Counted from the first letter of the stretch, positions 1 to 9,053 are shown. The stretch: DNA of 9,297 nt from JBFKUL01 sp041635755 (GCA_041635755.1 JBFKUL010000106.1:1-9297); one strand, 5' to 3'. Program-made: numbers and translations. Notes: generated by a model from the letters alone, not told the origin.

Positions 1-44
1 GCCGGTGGCGCTGGACAAGAAGGCCGCCGCGCTAAAGCTACAAA

Positions 45-200
45 CTAGCTACGGCACCAGCGCACGGCTCGTCGGGACATCCCTAAGTCCATGAATAGTC
101 GCTCAGACGCAGGGCGATGGTTGAGGCACTCCGTGGTTCGTAGAGCGGCGATCGGCACCGTCAGCGCGAACGCAACCACCAGGCCCGTTCTTGCAAGCAT
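45..200 (-). CDS. Possible small membrane-anchored or secreted protein, 51 aa
   Basis: I do not recognise a family. The chosen ATG (198-200, read on the minus strand) has a strong Shine-Dalgarno-like run AGGGGGG at 207-213, six bases upstream. That is a better start than the in-frame ATG at 242. The N-terminus reads as one positively charged residue followed by a hydrophobic stretch (about residues 6-20, LVVAFALTVPIAAL), then a polar Arg-rich tail with Cys at 25 and 49. This could be a signal peptide or a single membrane segment. The hydrophobic part uses GC-rich third positions like the neighbouring genes, while the tail does so less, which weakens the case. It lies 88 bp downstream of mmsA on the same strand. 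It may be a real small gene, a decayed gene end, or chance. Confidence 0.3.
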   Translation of the reverse strand: MLARTGLVVAFALTVPIAALRTTECLNHRPASERLFMDLGMSRRAVRWCRS

Positions 201-206
201 CTTCGA

Positions 207-213
207 CCCCCCT
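207..213 (-). promoter_or_regulatory. Shine-Dalgarno-like run before the small ORF
   Basis: Read on the minus strand the bases are AGGGGGG, six bases before the ATG at 198-200. It is the main reason for preferring this start and for listing the ORF at all. Confidence 0.3.
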
Positions 214-288
214 GACGGGCGAAACTTTACCGACCGACGCAAGGGACGTCGACGCGAGAAGTCTCAGCGCACGGCGTTCTGTTGTTTT

Positions 289-1815
<1,527 letters not shown>

Positions 1816-1879
1816 GGTGGGATCCTTCGCGCGGGAACTGAGCGCATTTTACTCCCCGTCGCCGATATACTCGGAGCGA
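1816..1879. promoter_or_regulatory. Divergent mmsA/mnmC promoter region
   Basis: These 64 bp separate the two divergent start codons and must carry or overlap both promoters. The minus strand has TAAAAT (complement of 1846-1851), a five-of-six match to a sigma-70 -10 box, about 30 bases before the mmsA ATG. No convincing -35 box lies at the right distance. On the plus strand TATACT (1866-1871) resembles a -10 box, but it lies only eight bases before the mnmC ATG. Using it would give an almost leaderless transcript lacking the GGAG at 1873-1876. I see no clear operator palindrome. The assignment as a promoter region rests mainly on gene geometry. Confidence 0.4.
1823..1828 (-). promoter_or_regulatory. 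Ribosome binding site of mmsA
   Basis: The minus strand reads GAAGGA, seven bases before the ATG at 1813-1815. It is a near-consensus Shine-Dalgarno and fixes the mmsA start. Confidence 0.7.
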
Positions 1880-3823
1880 ATGCTCGAGCCGCTCGTCCCT
1901 GCACGTCTCGCCTTCGCCGAGGACGGCACGCCCTGGTCTGAATCGTACGGCGACGTCTACCACAGCGCCGAAGGCGGGCCCGCGCAGGCTCGCCACGTAT
2001 TCCTCGAGGGCAACGCCTTGCCGGAGCGCTGGAACGGGCGCGGGCGCTTCGTCGTGCTCGAGGCCGGCTTCGGCGCGGGCCTCAACTTCCTTGCCACCTG
2101 GCAGGCATGGCGCGACGACCCGCGCCGCTGCGCAAGGCTTCACTTCGTATCGATCGAGAAGCACCCGTTCACGCGCTCGGATCTCGCCGCGCTGCACGCA
2201 CGCTATGCCGAGCTCGCACCGCTCGCCGAGGCGCTGCACGTGCGCTGGCCGATGCTGGTCCCCGGCTGCCACCGCCTCGCGTTCGACGAAGGGCGCGTGG
2301 TGCTGACGCTCCTGTTCGGCGACATTGCGGCGGCGCTCGCGGGCCTGCGACTTGCAGCCGACACCGTCTATCTCGACGGTTTCGCGCCGGAGCGAAATCC
2401 TGAGATGTGGTCGGTGGACACGCTGCGGCGCATCGCTCGACTGTGCGCACCGGGCGCGCGCGCCGCGACCTGGAGTGTCGCGGCGCCGGTGCGCAAGGCG
2501 TTGCAGGCGGCGCGCTTCGAGCTCGAGACGCGTCCGGGGTTCGGCCGCAAGCGCGAGATGCTGGTGGCGCGCTTCGCGCCGCTGCGCGCGGCGCCGCAGC
2601 CGCCCGCGGCGCCCGAGCGGCGCGAGGCGATAGTGATCGGCGCCGGACTAGCCGGCGCCGCGGTGTGCGAGCGACTCGCCGCGCGCGGCTGGGGCGTGAC
2701 GCTCGTCGAGCGCCATGCCGAGCCGGCGCAGGAAGCCTCGGGCAACCACGCGGGCACTTTCCACCCGGTCGTCACGCCCGACGACAGCGTGCTCGCACGT
2801 CTCACGCGCGCCGGCTTTCTCGCCTCGCTGGCGAACTGGAGCGAACTCGAGGCGGCCGGCGCACCGCTGCGCTGGGACCGCTGCGGCGTGCTGCAGCTTG
2901 CGCGCAACGAGGCGGAAGATGCGGCGCAGCGCGCGGCACTTCTGGCGTCCGGATTTCCGCCCGAGTACGCGCAGTACGCGACGCGCGAGGAAGCAAGCGT
3001 CCATGCGGGACTCGAAGTGGCCGCCGGCGGCCTTTGGTTTCCGGAATCGGGCTGGATCCGGCCGGCGAGCGCGGTGCGCGCTCAGCTCGAACGCTGCGGC
3101 GACGCGCTGCAAACACGCTACGGGCAAGAGGCGGCAGCGCTCGAGCGTGTCGAGGGCGATTGGCGGGTCCGGGACGCGCAAGGCGGGGTAATCGCGGAGG
3201 CCCCGGTGGTGGTGCTCGCCAACACCGCTGAGGCCCTGCGGCTCGCGCCCTCGCGGCACCTGCGACTGCGCCGCGTGCGCGGCCAGTTGAGCTACCTCCC
3301 CGCCGAGCGTATCGACGCGCCGCACTGCGTGGTACTTCGCAGCGGCATGGTGCTGCCGCCGATCGAAGGACGCTGCGTGCTGGGCGCAAGCTACGATTTC
3401 GACGACGACGACCCGGAATTGCGCGCCGAGAGCCACGCCGGCAACCTCGAGCGCCTGGCGCGCATCCTGCCCGGCCCTGCGCCTGCGTTCGATCCAGGCG
3501 CGCTCGACGGACGGGTGGCGTTTCGTACCGTGAGCGGCGATCGGCTGCCACTCGGTGGCGCGCTCGCCGACGAGCATGCAGTGCTTGCAAGCGCCGACGA
3601 AGTGGCGCGTGCGCGGCTGCGTTTCGTGCCGCGGATGCCCGGCGTCTACGCGGCGTTCGCCTACGGCTCGCGCGGGCTGGTGTGGGCCTCGCTCGTAGCG
3701 GAGCTGATCGCGAGCGAGGTCGAGGGCGAGCCGCTGCCGCTCGAGGGCGGGCTCGCGGATGCGATCGATCCGGCGCGCTTCGTGATGCGCGCATTGCGAC
3801 GGGAGCTGCATGCGCGCGTCTGA
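1880..3823 (+). CDS. mnmC: Bifunctional tRNA mnm5s2U biosynthesis protein (methyltransferase/FAD oxidoreductase)
   Basis: This 647-aa protein carries out the last two steps of the mnm5(s2)U34 wobble modification in tRNAs such as Lys and Glu. The FAD domain removes the carboxymethyl group (cmnm5 to nm5) and the SAM domain methylates nm5 to mnm5. The N-terminal methyltransferase domain (about 1-235) shows the SAM loop EAGFGAGLN (61-69) and the catalytic-type motif LDGFAPERNPEMW with Asp166, and ends in GFGRKREML. A Pro/Ala-rich linker (about 236-248) leads to the oxidoreductase, whose Rossmann signature GAGLAG spans 254-259, followed by ASGNHAGTFHP. The length is close to the E. coli protein (668 aa). 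I chose the ATG at 1880 because the family N-terminus (a conserved FxxxGTP near residue 12) begins there and GGAG lies just upstream. Starts further upstream would overlap mmsA. Both domains look intact. Confidence 0.96.
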   Translation: MLEPLVPARLAFAEDGTPWSESYGDVYHSAEGGPAQARHVFLEGNALPERWNGRGRFVVLEAGFGAGLNFLATWQAWRDDPRRCARLHFVSIEKHPFTRSDLAALHARYAELAPLAEALHVRWPMLVPGCHRLAFDEGRVVLTLLFGDIAAALAGLRLAADTVYLDGFAPERNPEMWSVDTLRRIARLCAPGARAATWSVAAPVRKALQAARFELETRPGFGRKREMLVARFAPLRAAPQPPAAPERREAIVIGAGLAGAAVCERLAARGWGVTLVERHAEPAQEASGNHAGTFHPVVTPDDSVLARLTRAGFLASLANWSELEAAGAPLRWDRCGVLQLARNEAEDAAQRAALLASGFPPEYAQYATREEASVHAGLEVAAGGLWFPESGWIRPASAVRAQLERCGDALQTRYGQEAAALERVEGDWRVRDAQGGVIAEAPVVVLANTAEALRLAPSRHLRLRRVRGQLSYLPAERIDAPHCVVLRSGMVLPPIEGRCVLGASYDFDDDDPELRAESHAGNLERLARILPGPAPAFDPGALDGRVAFRTVSGDRLPLGGALADEHAVLASADEVARARLRFVPRMPGVYAAFAYGSRGLVWASLVAELIASEVEGEPLPLEGGLADAIDPARFVMRALRRELHARV

Positions 3824-3829
3824 GCGCAC

Positions 3830-4720
3830 ATGAGCGACGCGGCGCGCAGCCTGCGCACTGCGGACGGCGCGACCCTCGCCTACCGGCTGTGGCGTCCGGG
3901 CGCGCCGCGACGTACGCTGTTGCTGATTCACGGCCTGGCGAGCAACCTGACGCGCTGGTGGGCGTTCATGGCGCATACACGCCTGCGCGAGCGCTGGGAC
4001 ATCCTGCGCGTGGACCTGCGCGGGCACGGGGGATCGCACTGGCGCGGCCGCATCGCGATGCACCTCTGGTGCGACGATCTCGCGGCGATCCTGCGCGCCG
4101 AGCGCACGCCCCCCGCGGTGATCGCGGGGCACTGCCTGGGCGCCAACGTCGCGCTGTGGTTCGCGCAGCGCGTGCCGCAGGCCACTGCGGGACTGGTGCT
4201 GATCGAGCCGATGTTCCGCGAGGCGCTCGCCGGCACGCTCGCGCACGTGGCGCGGTTGCGTCCGCTCATCATCCCCGCGGTGCTCGCCGTTCGCGCTGCC
4301 AACGCCCTCGGTCTTTACCGCCGGCGCCTCGAGACGCTCGATCTCGAGGCGCTCGATCGCGAGGCGCATTCCGGCGGCGAGTTTCCCGAGGCCAAGTACG
4401 CCTCGCCCTGGGAAGACCTGAAGAGCCTGCCGAGCGCGGTCTATCTGCAGGACATGATGGCCGTGACCGGCCCGCTGCCGGAGCTCGCCGCCATCGACAT
4501 CCCCTCCCTGGTCTTGCTGTCCCGGGGCGCCGCCCTGAGCGATCCGGAGGTCGCCGCCCGCCGGGTGCGAGCATTGCGCGACCTGCAGCTCGTTCAACTC
4601 GAGGCACGCCACTGGATCCCGACCGAGCAGCCCGAGGCGATGCGCCGGGCGATCGACGACTGGTGCGCCGCGAACGAGTCTCGACTGGACGCCGCGCACC
4701 CGGCCCGCCCGCAGGATTGA
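3830..4720 (+). CDS. Alpha/beta-hydrolase fold protein with a cysteine at the nucleophile elbow
   Basis: This 296-aa single-domain cytoplasmic protein of the alpha/beta-hydrolase (MhpC-like) superfamily has no signal peptide or membrane segment. The oxyanion-loop motif is HGLAS with His34-Gly35. RVDLRGHGGS is the typical strand-turn before the second helix. The nucleophile elbow reads GHCLGA, so Cys102 (codon TGC at 4133-4135) replaces the usual Ser. His261 in ARHWIPTEQP is the likely catalytic base, and Asp238 in LSDPE is the best candidate acid. It starts six bases after the mnmC stop without a good Shine-Dalgarno of its own, so translation is probably coupled to mnmC. The substrate cannot be told. 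A Cys nucleophile is known in dienelactone hydrolases (GxCxG), but the rest of the protein does not look like that family. It could be an esterase, thioesterase or C-C hydrolase. Confidence 0.87.
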   Translation: MSDAARSLRTADGATLAYRLWRPGAPRRTLLLIHGLASNLTRWWAFMAHTRLRERWDILRVDLRGHGGSHWRGRIAMHLWCDDLAAILRAERTPPAVIAGHCLGANVALWFAQRVPQATAGLVLIEPMFREALAGTLAHVARLRPLIIPAVLAVRAANALGLYRRRLETLDLEALDREAHSGGEFPEAKYASPWEDLKSLPSAVYLQDMMAVTGPLPELAAIDIPSLVLLSRGAALSDPEVAARRVRALRDLQLVQLEARHWIPTEQPEAMRRAIDDWCAANESRLDAAHPARPQD

Positions 4721-4773
4721 AAATTGTTCATCGCCCGGGCATCCGCCCTTTCCCCGCTCTGGCGAACTGCGGT

Positions 4774-4777
4774 AAGG
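4774..4777 (+). promoter_or_regulatory. Weak ribosome binding site of the GGDEF/EAL gene
   Basis: AAGG lies 11 bases before the ATG at 4789, a long but usable spacing. The 68-bp gap after the hydrolase holds no clear promoter. It does hold GGGC-ATCC-GCCC followed by TTT (4737-4751), too short a stem to call a terminator. A competing in-frame TTG at 4717 overlaps the hydrolase stop (TTGA) but has no usable upstream Shine-Dalgarno. Confidence 0.35.
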
Positions 4778-4788
4778 TCGGCGCGCAT

Positions 4789-7638
4789 ATGGCTCTGACC
4801 CCGATTCCGGGAGGCGCGAGCGGCGCGACCCCTGGCGCGCCCGACCCGAACGCCGAGAGCGAGCGGCGCGAACGAAGCCTGGCGCGCGCCCAGCGTGCGC
4901 TGCGGGTGCTCGCCGAGAGCAGTCTCGCTTTGGTCGACGCAGGCGACGAGCAAGCACTGCTCGAGAAGATGTGCCGCGTCGTGGTCGACGCCGGGGGCTA
5001 CCGGCAGGCCTGGGTCGCGTACAAAATCGACGACGAGGCCAAGTCGATCCGCGCGATGGCGTGGGCCGGGTACGAGCAGGATCAGCCGCGCACCAAGGGC
5101 CTGTCCTGGGCTGCGGATCGCTATCAGGGTGCGACCGGGCACGCCATCGCCACCAACGAGCCTTACATCGTGCGCAACATGCTCGGCGAGTGGAACACGC
5201 CGCAGCGCCGCGCTCGCGCGCTCGAGCGCGGCTTCCAATCCTCGATCGCGCTGCCGCTGCGCGTGCGCGACGAGTGCGTGGGCGCGATTTCGATCTACGC
5301 ACGCGAGCCGGACGCCTTCGATAGCGACGAGATCGCGCTGCTCGGCACGCTGGCCAAGAACATCGGCTTCGGGGTCGGCGCATTGCGCGATCGCGTAGCG
5401 CACGCAAAGTCCGCCGCGGCACTGCGGGAAAGCGAGGAGCGCTACCGCGACCTGACGGCCATGTCCTCGGACTGGTCCTGGGAGCAGGACGAGAATCTAC
5501 GCTTCATCGACGTGTCGTCGCCCACCGCCAACTACGCCGGCATCACACGCGATTCGCACATCGGCATGACGCGCTGGCAGCTGCCGGGCACCGAGCCGGT
5601 GAACATCTCCTGGGAAGAGCATCGCAAAGTGCTCGAGGCGCACCAACCTTTCAAGGACCTGTTGTTGCGCCGGATCGGCAGCGACGGTGAGGAGCACTTC
5701 GTGCTGGTGGTCGGCAAGCCGCTGTTCGACGCGCAGGGCGCCTTCAAAGGCTACCGTGGTGTTGCGACCGACGTGACCGAGCGCACGATCTCAGTGCGCC
5801 GGCGCGCGATGACGCACGCGGTTACCAACGTACTTGCCGAATCCGCGAGCATCGAGGATGCGATGCCTCGCGTTGTCCGCGCGATCTGCGAAGCGATGGG
5901 CTGGGCCTACGGCGCGCACTGGCACTTCGATGCCAAAGAGCAGACGCTGGTACGCGTCCATTACTGGGGCGAGCGCGAGTACGAGTTCGATCCCGCCGAC
6001 CGGGATTTCTGGACCAAAGTGATCAAGAATACGAGGGGCGGCTTTCTCTACGCGGCGTGGCAGGAAAAGCGCGCAGTCTGGGTCGAGGACGTCATGGCCG
6101 CGGAGGGGTTCCGGCGCGCCGCGAGCTGCGCCAAGCTCGGTTTTCGCAACGCCTATACGTTCCCGATCCTGTCGGGCGGCGATGCGATCGGCATGCTGGA
6201 GTTCTTCGGCGCGAGGCCGCGCCGCCTCGACGAGCAGCTACGTGCCGTCACCCTCGCCCTCGGCAGCCAGATCGGCCAGTTCATTCAACGCAAGCAGGCC
6301 GAGGAGCGGCTGCGTCACCTGGCGCACAACGACGTGCTAACGGGACTGCCCAACCGGGTGCTGTTCTACGACCGGCTCAAGCAGGCGCTGGCGCAGGCGC
6401 GGCGCAATCGCTGGTCGGTCGGCGTCATGTTCATCGACGTCGACCGGTTCAAATACGTCAACGACACGCTCGGCCATTCGATCGGCGACCAGTTGTTGCA
6501 GCAGGTGGCTTCACGCCTGGTGCAGGCCGTGCGCGCCGACGACACCGTCGGTCGGCTCGGCGGTGACGAGTTCGCGGTGGTGCTCACCGGCCTGTCCGGC
6601 GCACACGATGCGAGCGTCGTGGCGCAAAAGCTGATGACCGCTTTCAAGGCGCCGTTCCTGCTCGACGGGCGCAAGCTGTACGTCACCGCGAGCATCGGCG
6701 TAACCCTCTACCCGGACGACAGCGCCGATCAGGAGACGCTGGTTCGCAACGCCGACGCCGCGATGTACCGCGCGAAGGAAGTCGGGCGCAACAGCTACCA
6801 GTTCTATACCCGCGAAATGAACGCGCGCGCACTCGAGATGCTGAGCCTGGAGCACGCTCTGCGCGGCGCGCTCGATCGAGATGAGTTCGTGATTTACTTC
6901 CAGCCGATCGCGAGCCTCGGTAGTGGCGCAATCACCGGGGTCGAGGCATTGCTGCGCTGGCAGCACCCGGAGCGCGGCCTGGTCTCGCCTGCGGAGTTCA
7001 TGCCGTTGCTCGAGGAAACCGGCCTGGTGGTGCAGGCGGGCACCTGGGTGCTCGATACGGTGTGCCGGCAGATTGCGCGCTGGCGACACGACGGACTTGC
7101 CCCGGTGCCGGTCGCCGTCAACCTCTCGGCCCGCCAGTTCCGCGCCAAGAGTTTCGGCCAGGACGTAAGCCGGATACTGGATGCACACAACGTGCACGCG
7201 AAATTGATCGAGCTGGAGATCACGGAGAGCTCGCTGATGGCCGACCTCGAGCAGGCTGCGCGCACGCTGCAATTCTTCAAGTCGCTCGGCGTACGCCTGT
7301 CGATCGACGATTTCGGCACCGGCTACTCGAGCCTGACCTATCTCAAGCGCTTTCCGCTCGATGCCTTGAAGATCGACCGCTCGTTCGTGCACGACATCCC
7401 GCACGACGCGGACGATGCGACCATCACGCGAGCGGTGATCTCGATGGCGCACAGCCTGGGACTGCAGGTGATCGCCGAAGGCGTCGAGACGCCCGAGCAG
7501 CTCGCGTTTCTTGCCGAGCACGGCTGCGACCGGATGCAGGGGTTCCTGTTCGCCCGCCCGATGCCGCCGGAGGAGATCACCAGCTGGCTCGCCGAGGGGC
7601 GCCGACTGACGCTGCCGGCGCGCCGCCCCGGAGCCTAG
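4789..7638 (+). CDS. GAF-PAS-GAF-GGDEF-EAL cyclic-di-GMP turnover protein
   Basis: This 949-aa soluble protein has no membrane segment. Domain order: a Pro/Gly-rich start and short helix (1-37), GAF (about 38-203), a PAS/PAC module (about 213-333, opening SSDWSWEQDE and closing GVATDVTER), a second GAF (about 341-500), GGDEF (about 509-675) and EAL (about 690-940). The diguanylate cyclase signature GGDEF is intact at 591-595. It is preceded by RADD (582-585), a canonical RxxD product-inhibition site with the usual five-residue spacing. The phosphodiesterase domain keeps Glu719 of EALLR, Asn778, Glu810, Asp840-Asp841, Lys861 and Glu897, all expected metal-binding or catalytic positions, so both activities are plausible. 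The sensor ligands are unknown, and no haem, flavin or bilin signature is evident. It is third in the plus-strand run, 68 bp after the hydrolase, and ends head-on against lutB. It probably controls a biofilm or motility switch in response to a cytoplasmic signal. Confidence 0.96.
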   Translation: MALTPIPGGASGATPGAPDPNAESERRERSLARAQRALRVLAESSLALVDAGDEQALLEKMCRVVVDAGGYRQAWVAYKIDDEAKSIRAMAWAGYEQDQPRTKGLSWAADRYQGATGHAIATNEPYIVRNMLGEWNTPQRRARALERGFQSSIALPLRVRDECVGAISIYAREPDAFDSDEIALLGTLAKNIGFGVGALRDRVAHAKSAAALRESEERYRDLTAMSSDWSWEQDENLRFIDVSSPTANYAGITRDSHIGMTRWQLPGTEPVNISWEEHRKVLEAHQPFKDLLLRRIGSDGEEHFVLVVGKPLFDAQGAFKGYRGVATDVTERTISVRRRAMTHAVTNVLAESASIEDAMPRVVRAICEAMGWAYGAHWHFDAKEQTLVRVHYWGEREYEFDPADRDFWTKVIKNTRGGFLYAAWQEKRAVWVEDVMAAEGFRRAASCAKLGFRNAYTFPILSGGDAIGMLEFFGARPRRLDEQLRAVTLALGSQIGQFIQRKQAEERLRHLAHNDVLTGLPNRVLFYDRLKQALAQARRNRWSVGVMFIDVDRFKYVNDTLGHSIGDQLLQQVASRLVQAVRADDTVGRLGGDEFAVVLTGLSGAHDASVVAQKLMTAFKAPFLLDGRKLYVTASIGVTLYPDDSADQETLVRNADAAMYRAKEVGRNSYQFYTREMNARALEMLSLEHALRGALDRDEFVIYFQPIASLGSGAITGVEALLRWQHPERGLVSPAEFMPLLEETGLVVQAGTWVLDTVCRQIARWRHDGLAPVPVAVNLSARQFRAKSFGQDVSRILDAHNVHAKLIELEITESSLMADLEQAARTLQFFKSLGVRLSIDDFGTGYSSLTYLKRFPLDALKIDRSFVHDIPHDADDATITRAVISMAHSLGLQVIAEGVETPEQLAFLAEHGCDRMQGFLFARPMPPEEITSWLAEGRRLTLPARRPGA
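7635..7638. other. Shared CTAG ending two convergent genes
   Basis: The palindrome CTAG supplies the TAG stop of the GGDEF/EAL gene on the plus strand (7636-7638) and the TAG stop of lutB on the minus strand (7637-7635). There is therefore no intergenic space for a conventional terminator. A GC stem at 7643-7657 (CGCGC, loop TTCGG, GCGCG) lies inside the lutB end and lacks a T-tract. Confidence 0.9.
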
Positions 7639-9053
7639 TTCCCGCGCTTCGGGCGCGCCGCGTACAGGTCGCGAAACGTCTTGCCTTCGGGCACCGGCAT
7701 TTCGCGCCCAAGCGTCCAGCCGGAGCCGAGCGGCAGCCGCGAAATCGTGCCCTTCTCGCCGCCCAGGAGCTTCATCGCGCGCGCCGCAATGCGCGTCGCC
7801 AAGGCATAGAGCCGCGGACGGCGCGCAACAAAGGCCCACGCGCAAAATCCGGCGCGCTCGCTCCATGGCCGCAGCTTCGCCTGCATTTGCCGCTCGCGCA
7901 GTTTGCGCAGAAGCTCGGGCAGCGGAATCTTCACCGGACACGCGACGTGGCACGCGCCGCACAGCGTCGCTGCCTGCGGCAGGTCGAGCGCGTTCTCGAT
8001 GCCGTTGTAGATCGGCGTCAGCACCGAGCCCATCGGCCCGGGGTAGACCCAGCCGTAGGCGTGGCCGCCGACCGTCTGGTACACGGGGCAGTGATTCATG
8101 CACGCTCCGCAGCGAATGCAGCGCAGCATCTCCTGCATGTCGCCGCCTACGAGCTCGGTGCGCCCGCCGTCGACCAGAATGAAGTACATATGCTCCGGGC
8201 CGTCGAGGTCGCTCGCGGCGCGCGGGCCGGTGAGCAGCGAGACGTAGTTCGAGATCGCCTGCCCGGTCGCCGAGCGCGGCAGCACGCGCATCAGCGTGGC
8301 AAAGTCCTCGAGGGTGGGGATCACTTTCTCGATACCGGTGATCGCGACGTGCACCTTGGGCATCGTCGTAACCATGCGACCGTTGCCCTCGTTGGTCACG
8401 ATGGCGACCGAGCCGGTTTCGGCGATCAGGAAATTGCCGCCCGAGATGCCCAGGTCGGCGGTCAGGAAGTGCTCGCGAAGCATCAAGCGCGCTTCGCGCG
8501 TCAGCTTGCCGATGTCCTCGAGGCGCGGGCGCCGGTGATGCTCCGCGAACAGATCCGAAACCTGCTGCAGGTCCTTGTGGATCGCCGGCGCGATGATATG
8601 CGAGGGCGGCTCCTTGGCGAGCTGGATAATGTACTCGCCAAGGTCGGTCTCGATCGGCGTCACGCCGTTGCCCTCAAGCGCCTCGTTCAGGCCCGCTTCC
8701 TCGGAAACCATCGACTTCGATTTGATCGCTTTTTTCAGGCCATGCCTGGCTGCGATCTCGAGCACCAGCTTGCGCACCTCCGCGCCATCGGCAGCCCATA
8801 GCACGGTCGCGCCGCGGCGCCGGGCCTCCTCTTCGAATCGCCGCAGCCACACGTCGAGGTTGGCGAGGCCGCGGTCGCGGATTCCGGCGCTCGCGGTGCG
8901 CAGCGTCTCGAACAGCTCGACGCCGAGCTCCGTGCGCGCGGCGGCGCGCTTGTCGACGAACCCGCTGCCGAAGCGCTTCATCACGCTTTGCAGCTTTTCG
9001 TCGGCAAGCGCCTTGTGTGCGCGCGCCTGAAAGTGCATCGACTGGATCTGCAT
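7635..9053 (-). CDS. lutB: L-lactate utilisation iron-sulfur protein LutB (LldF/YkgF family)
   Basis: This 472-aa protein is full length for the family. With LutA and LutC it forms a cytoplasmic, electron-transferring complex that oxidises L-lactate to pyruvate. Order: a helical N-terminus (1-65), LUD domain (about 70-300, with KSKSMVSEE at 111-119, ETDLGEYI at 135-142 and AETGS at 211-215), a ferredoxin-like dicluster segment (about 308-376) and a C-terminal LutB-type tail ending near RDLYAARPKR. The first cluster motif is CIRCGACMNHCP (Cys312, 315, 318, 322). The second is LCGACHVACP (Cys365, 368, 372). Its leading cysteine, present in E. coli YkgF as CSLCTACDNVCP, is Ala362 here. The start ATG shares one base with the lutA stop (TGATG), implying translational coupling, and there is no strong separate Shine-Dalgarno. 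Met6 is an alternative start. No lutC follows: the next gene runs in the opposite direction. Confidence 0.94.
   Translation of the reverse strand: MQIQSMHFQARAHKALADEKLQSVMKRFGSGFVDKRAAARTELGVELFETLRTASAGIRDRGLANLDVWLRRFEEEARRRGATVLWAADGAEVRKLVLEIAARHGLKKAIKSKSMVSEEAGLNEALEGNGVTPIETDLGEYIIQLAKEPPSHIIAPAIHKDLQQVSDLFAEHHRRPRLEDIGKLTREARLMLREHFLTADLGISGGNFLIAETGSVAIVTNEGNGRMVTTMPKVHVAITGIEKVIPTLEDFATLMRVLPRSATGQAISNYVSLLTGPRAASDLDGPEHMYFILVDGGRTELVGGDMQEMLRCIRCGACMNHCPVYQTVGGHAYGWVYPGPMGSVLTPIYNGIENALDLPQAATLCGACHVACPVKIPLPELLRKLRERQMQAKLRPWSERAGFCAWAFVARRPRLYALATRIAARAMKLLGGEKGTISRLPLGSGWTLGREMPVPEGKTFRDLYAARPKRGN

Noticed and set aside
36..50. Small inverted repeat AGCTA-CAAAC-TAGCT
   Set aside because: A five-bp stem with no T-tract is within chance expectation and too weak for a terminator call.
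2..94. A plus-strand open frame from the left edge ending in TGA at 92-94, possibly the 3' end of a gene outside the window
   Set aside because: About 30 codons with no recognisable motif, and GC-rich third positions only in the first part. It is too short to support, although a gene entering from the left cannot be excluded.
4733..4751. Palindrome GCCCGGGC and a GGGC/GCCC stem followed by TTT between the hydrolase and the regulator gene
   Set aside because: A four-bp stem and three T residues do not make a credible Rho-independent terminator, and such short GC palindromes are common at this base composition.
4717..4788. In-frame TTG at 4717 overlapping the hydrolase stop as an alternative start of the regulator
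   Set aside because: It has no suitably spaced Shine-Dalgarno. The extra 24 residues match nothing, and the ATG at 4789 has a usable if distant AAGG.
2648..5422. A 924-codon open frame on the minus strand across mnmC, the hydrolase and the start of the regulator
   Set aside because: It spans three well-supported plus-strand genes, is strongly Arg-rich and shows no domain pattern. It is a composition artefact.
7643..7657. GC hairpin next to the convergent stops as a bidirectional terminator
   Set aside because: The stem is only five bp, sits inside the lutB coding sequence and has no flanking T- or A-tract.
6511..8103. A 530-codon minus-strand open frame, and a 579-codon plus-strand one at 7062-8801, in the regulator/lutB region
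   Set aside because: Both overlap the conserved EAL domain and LutB, whose motifs are unambiguous in the other frames. Neither has a coherent protein pattern.
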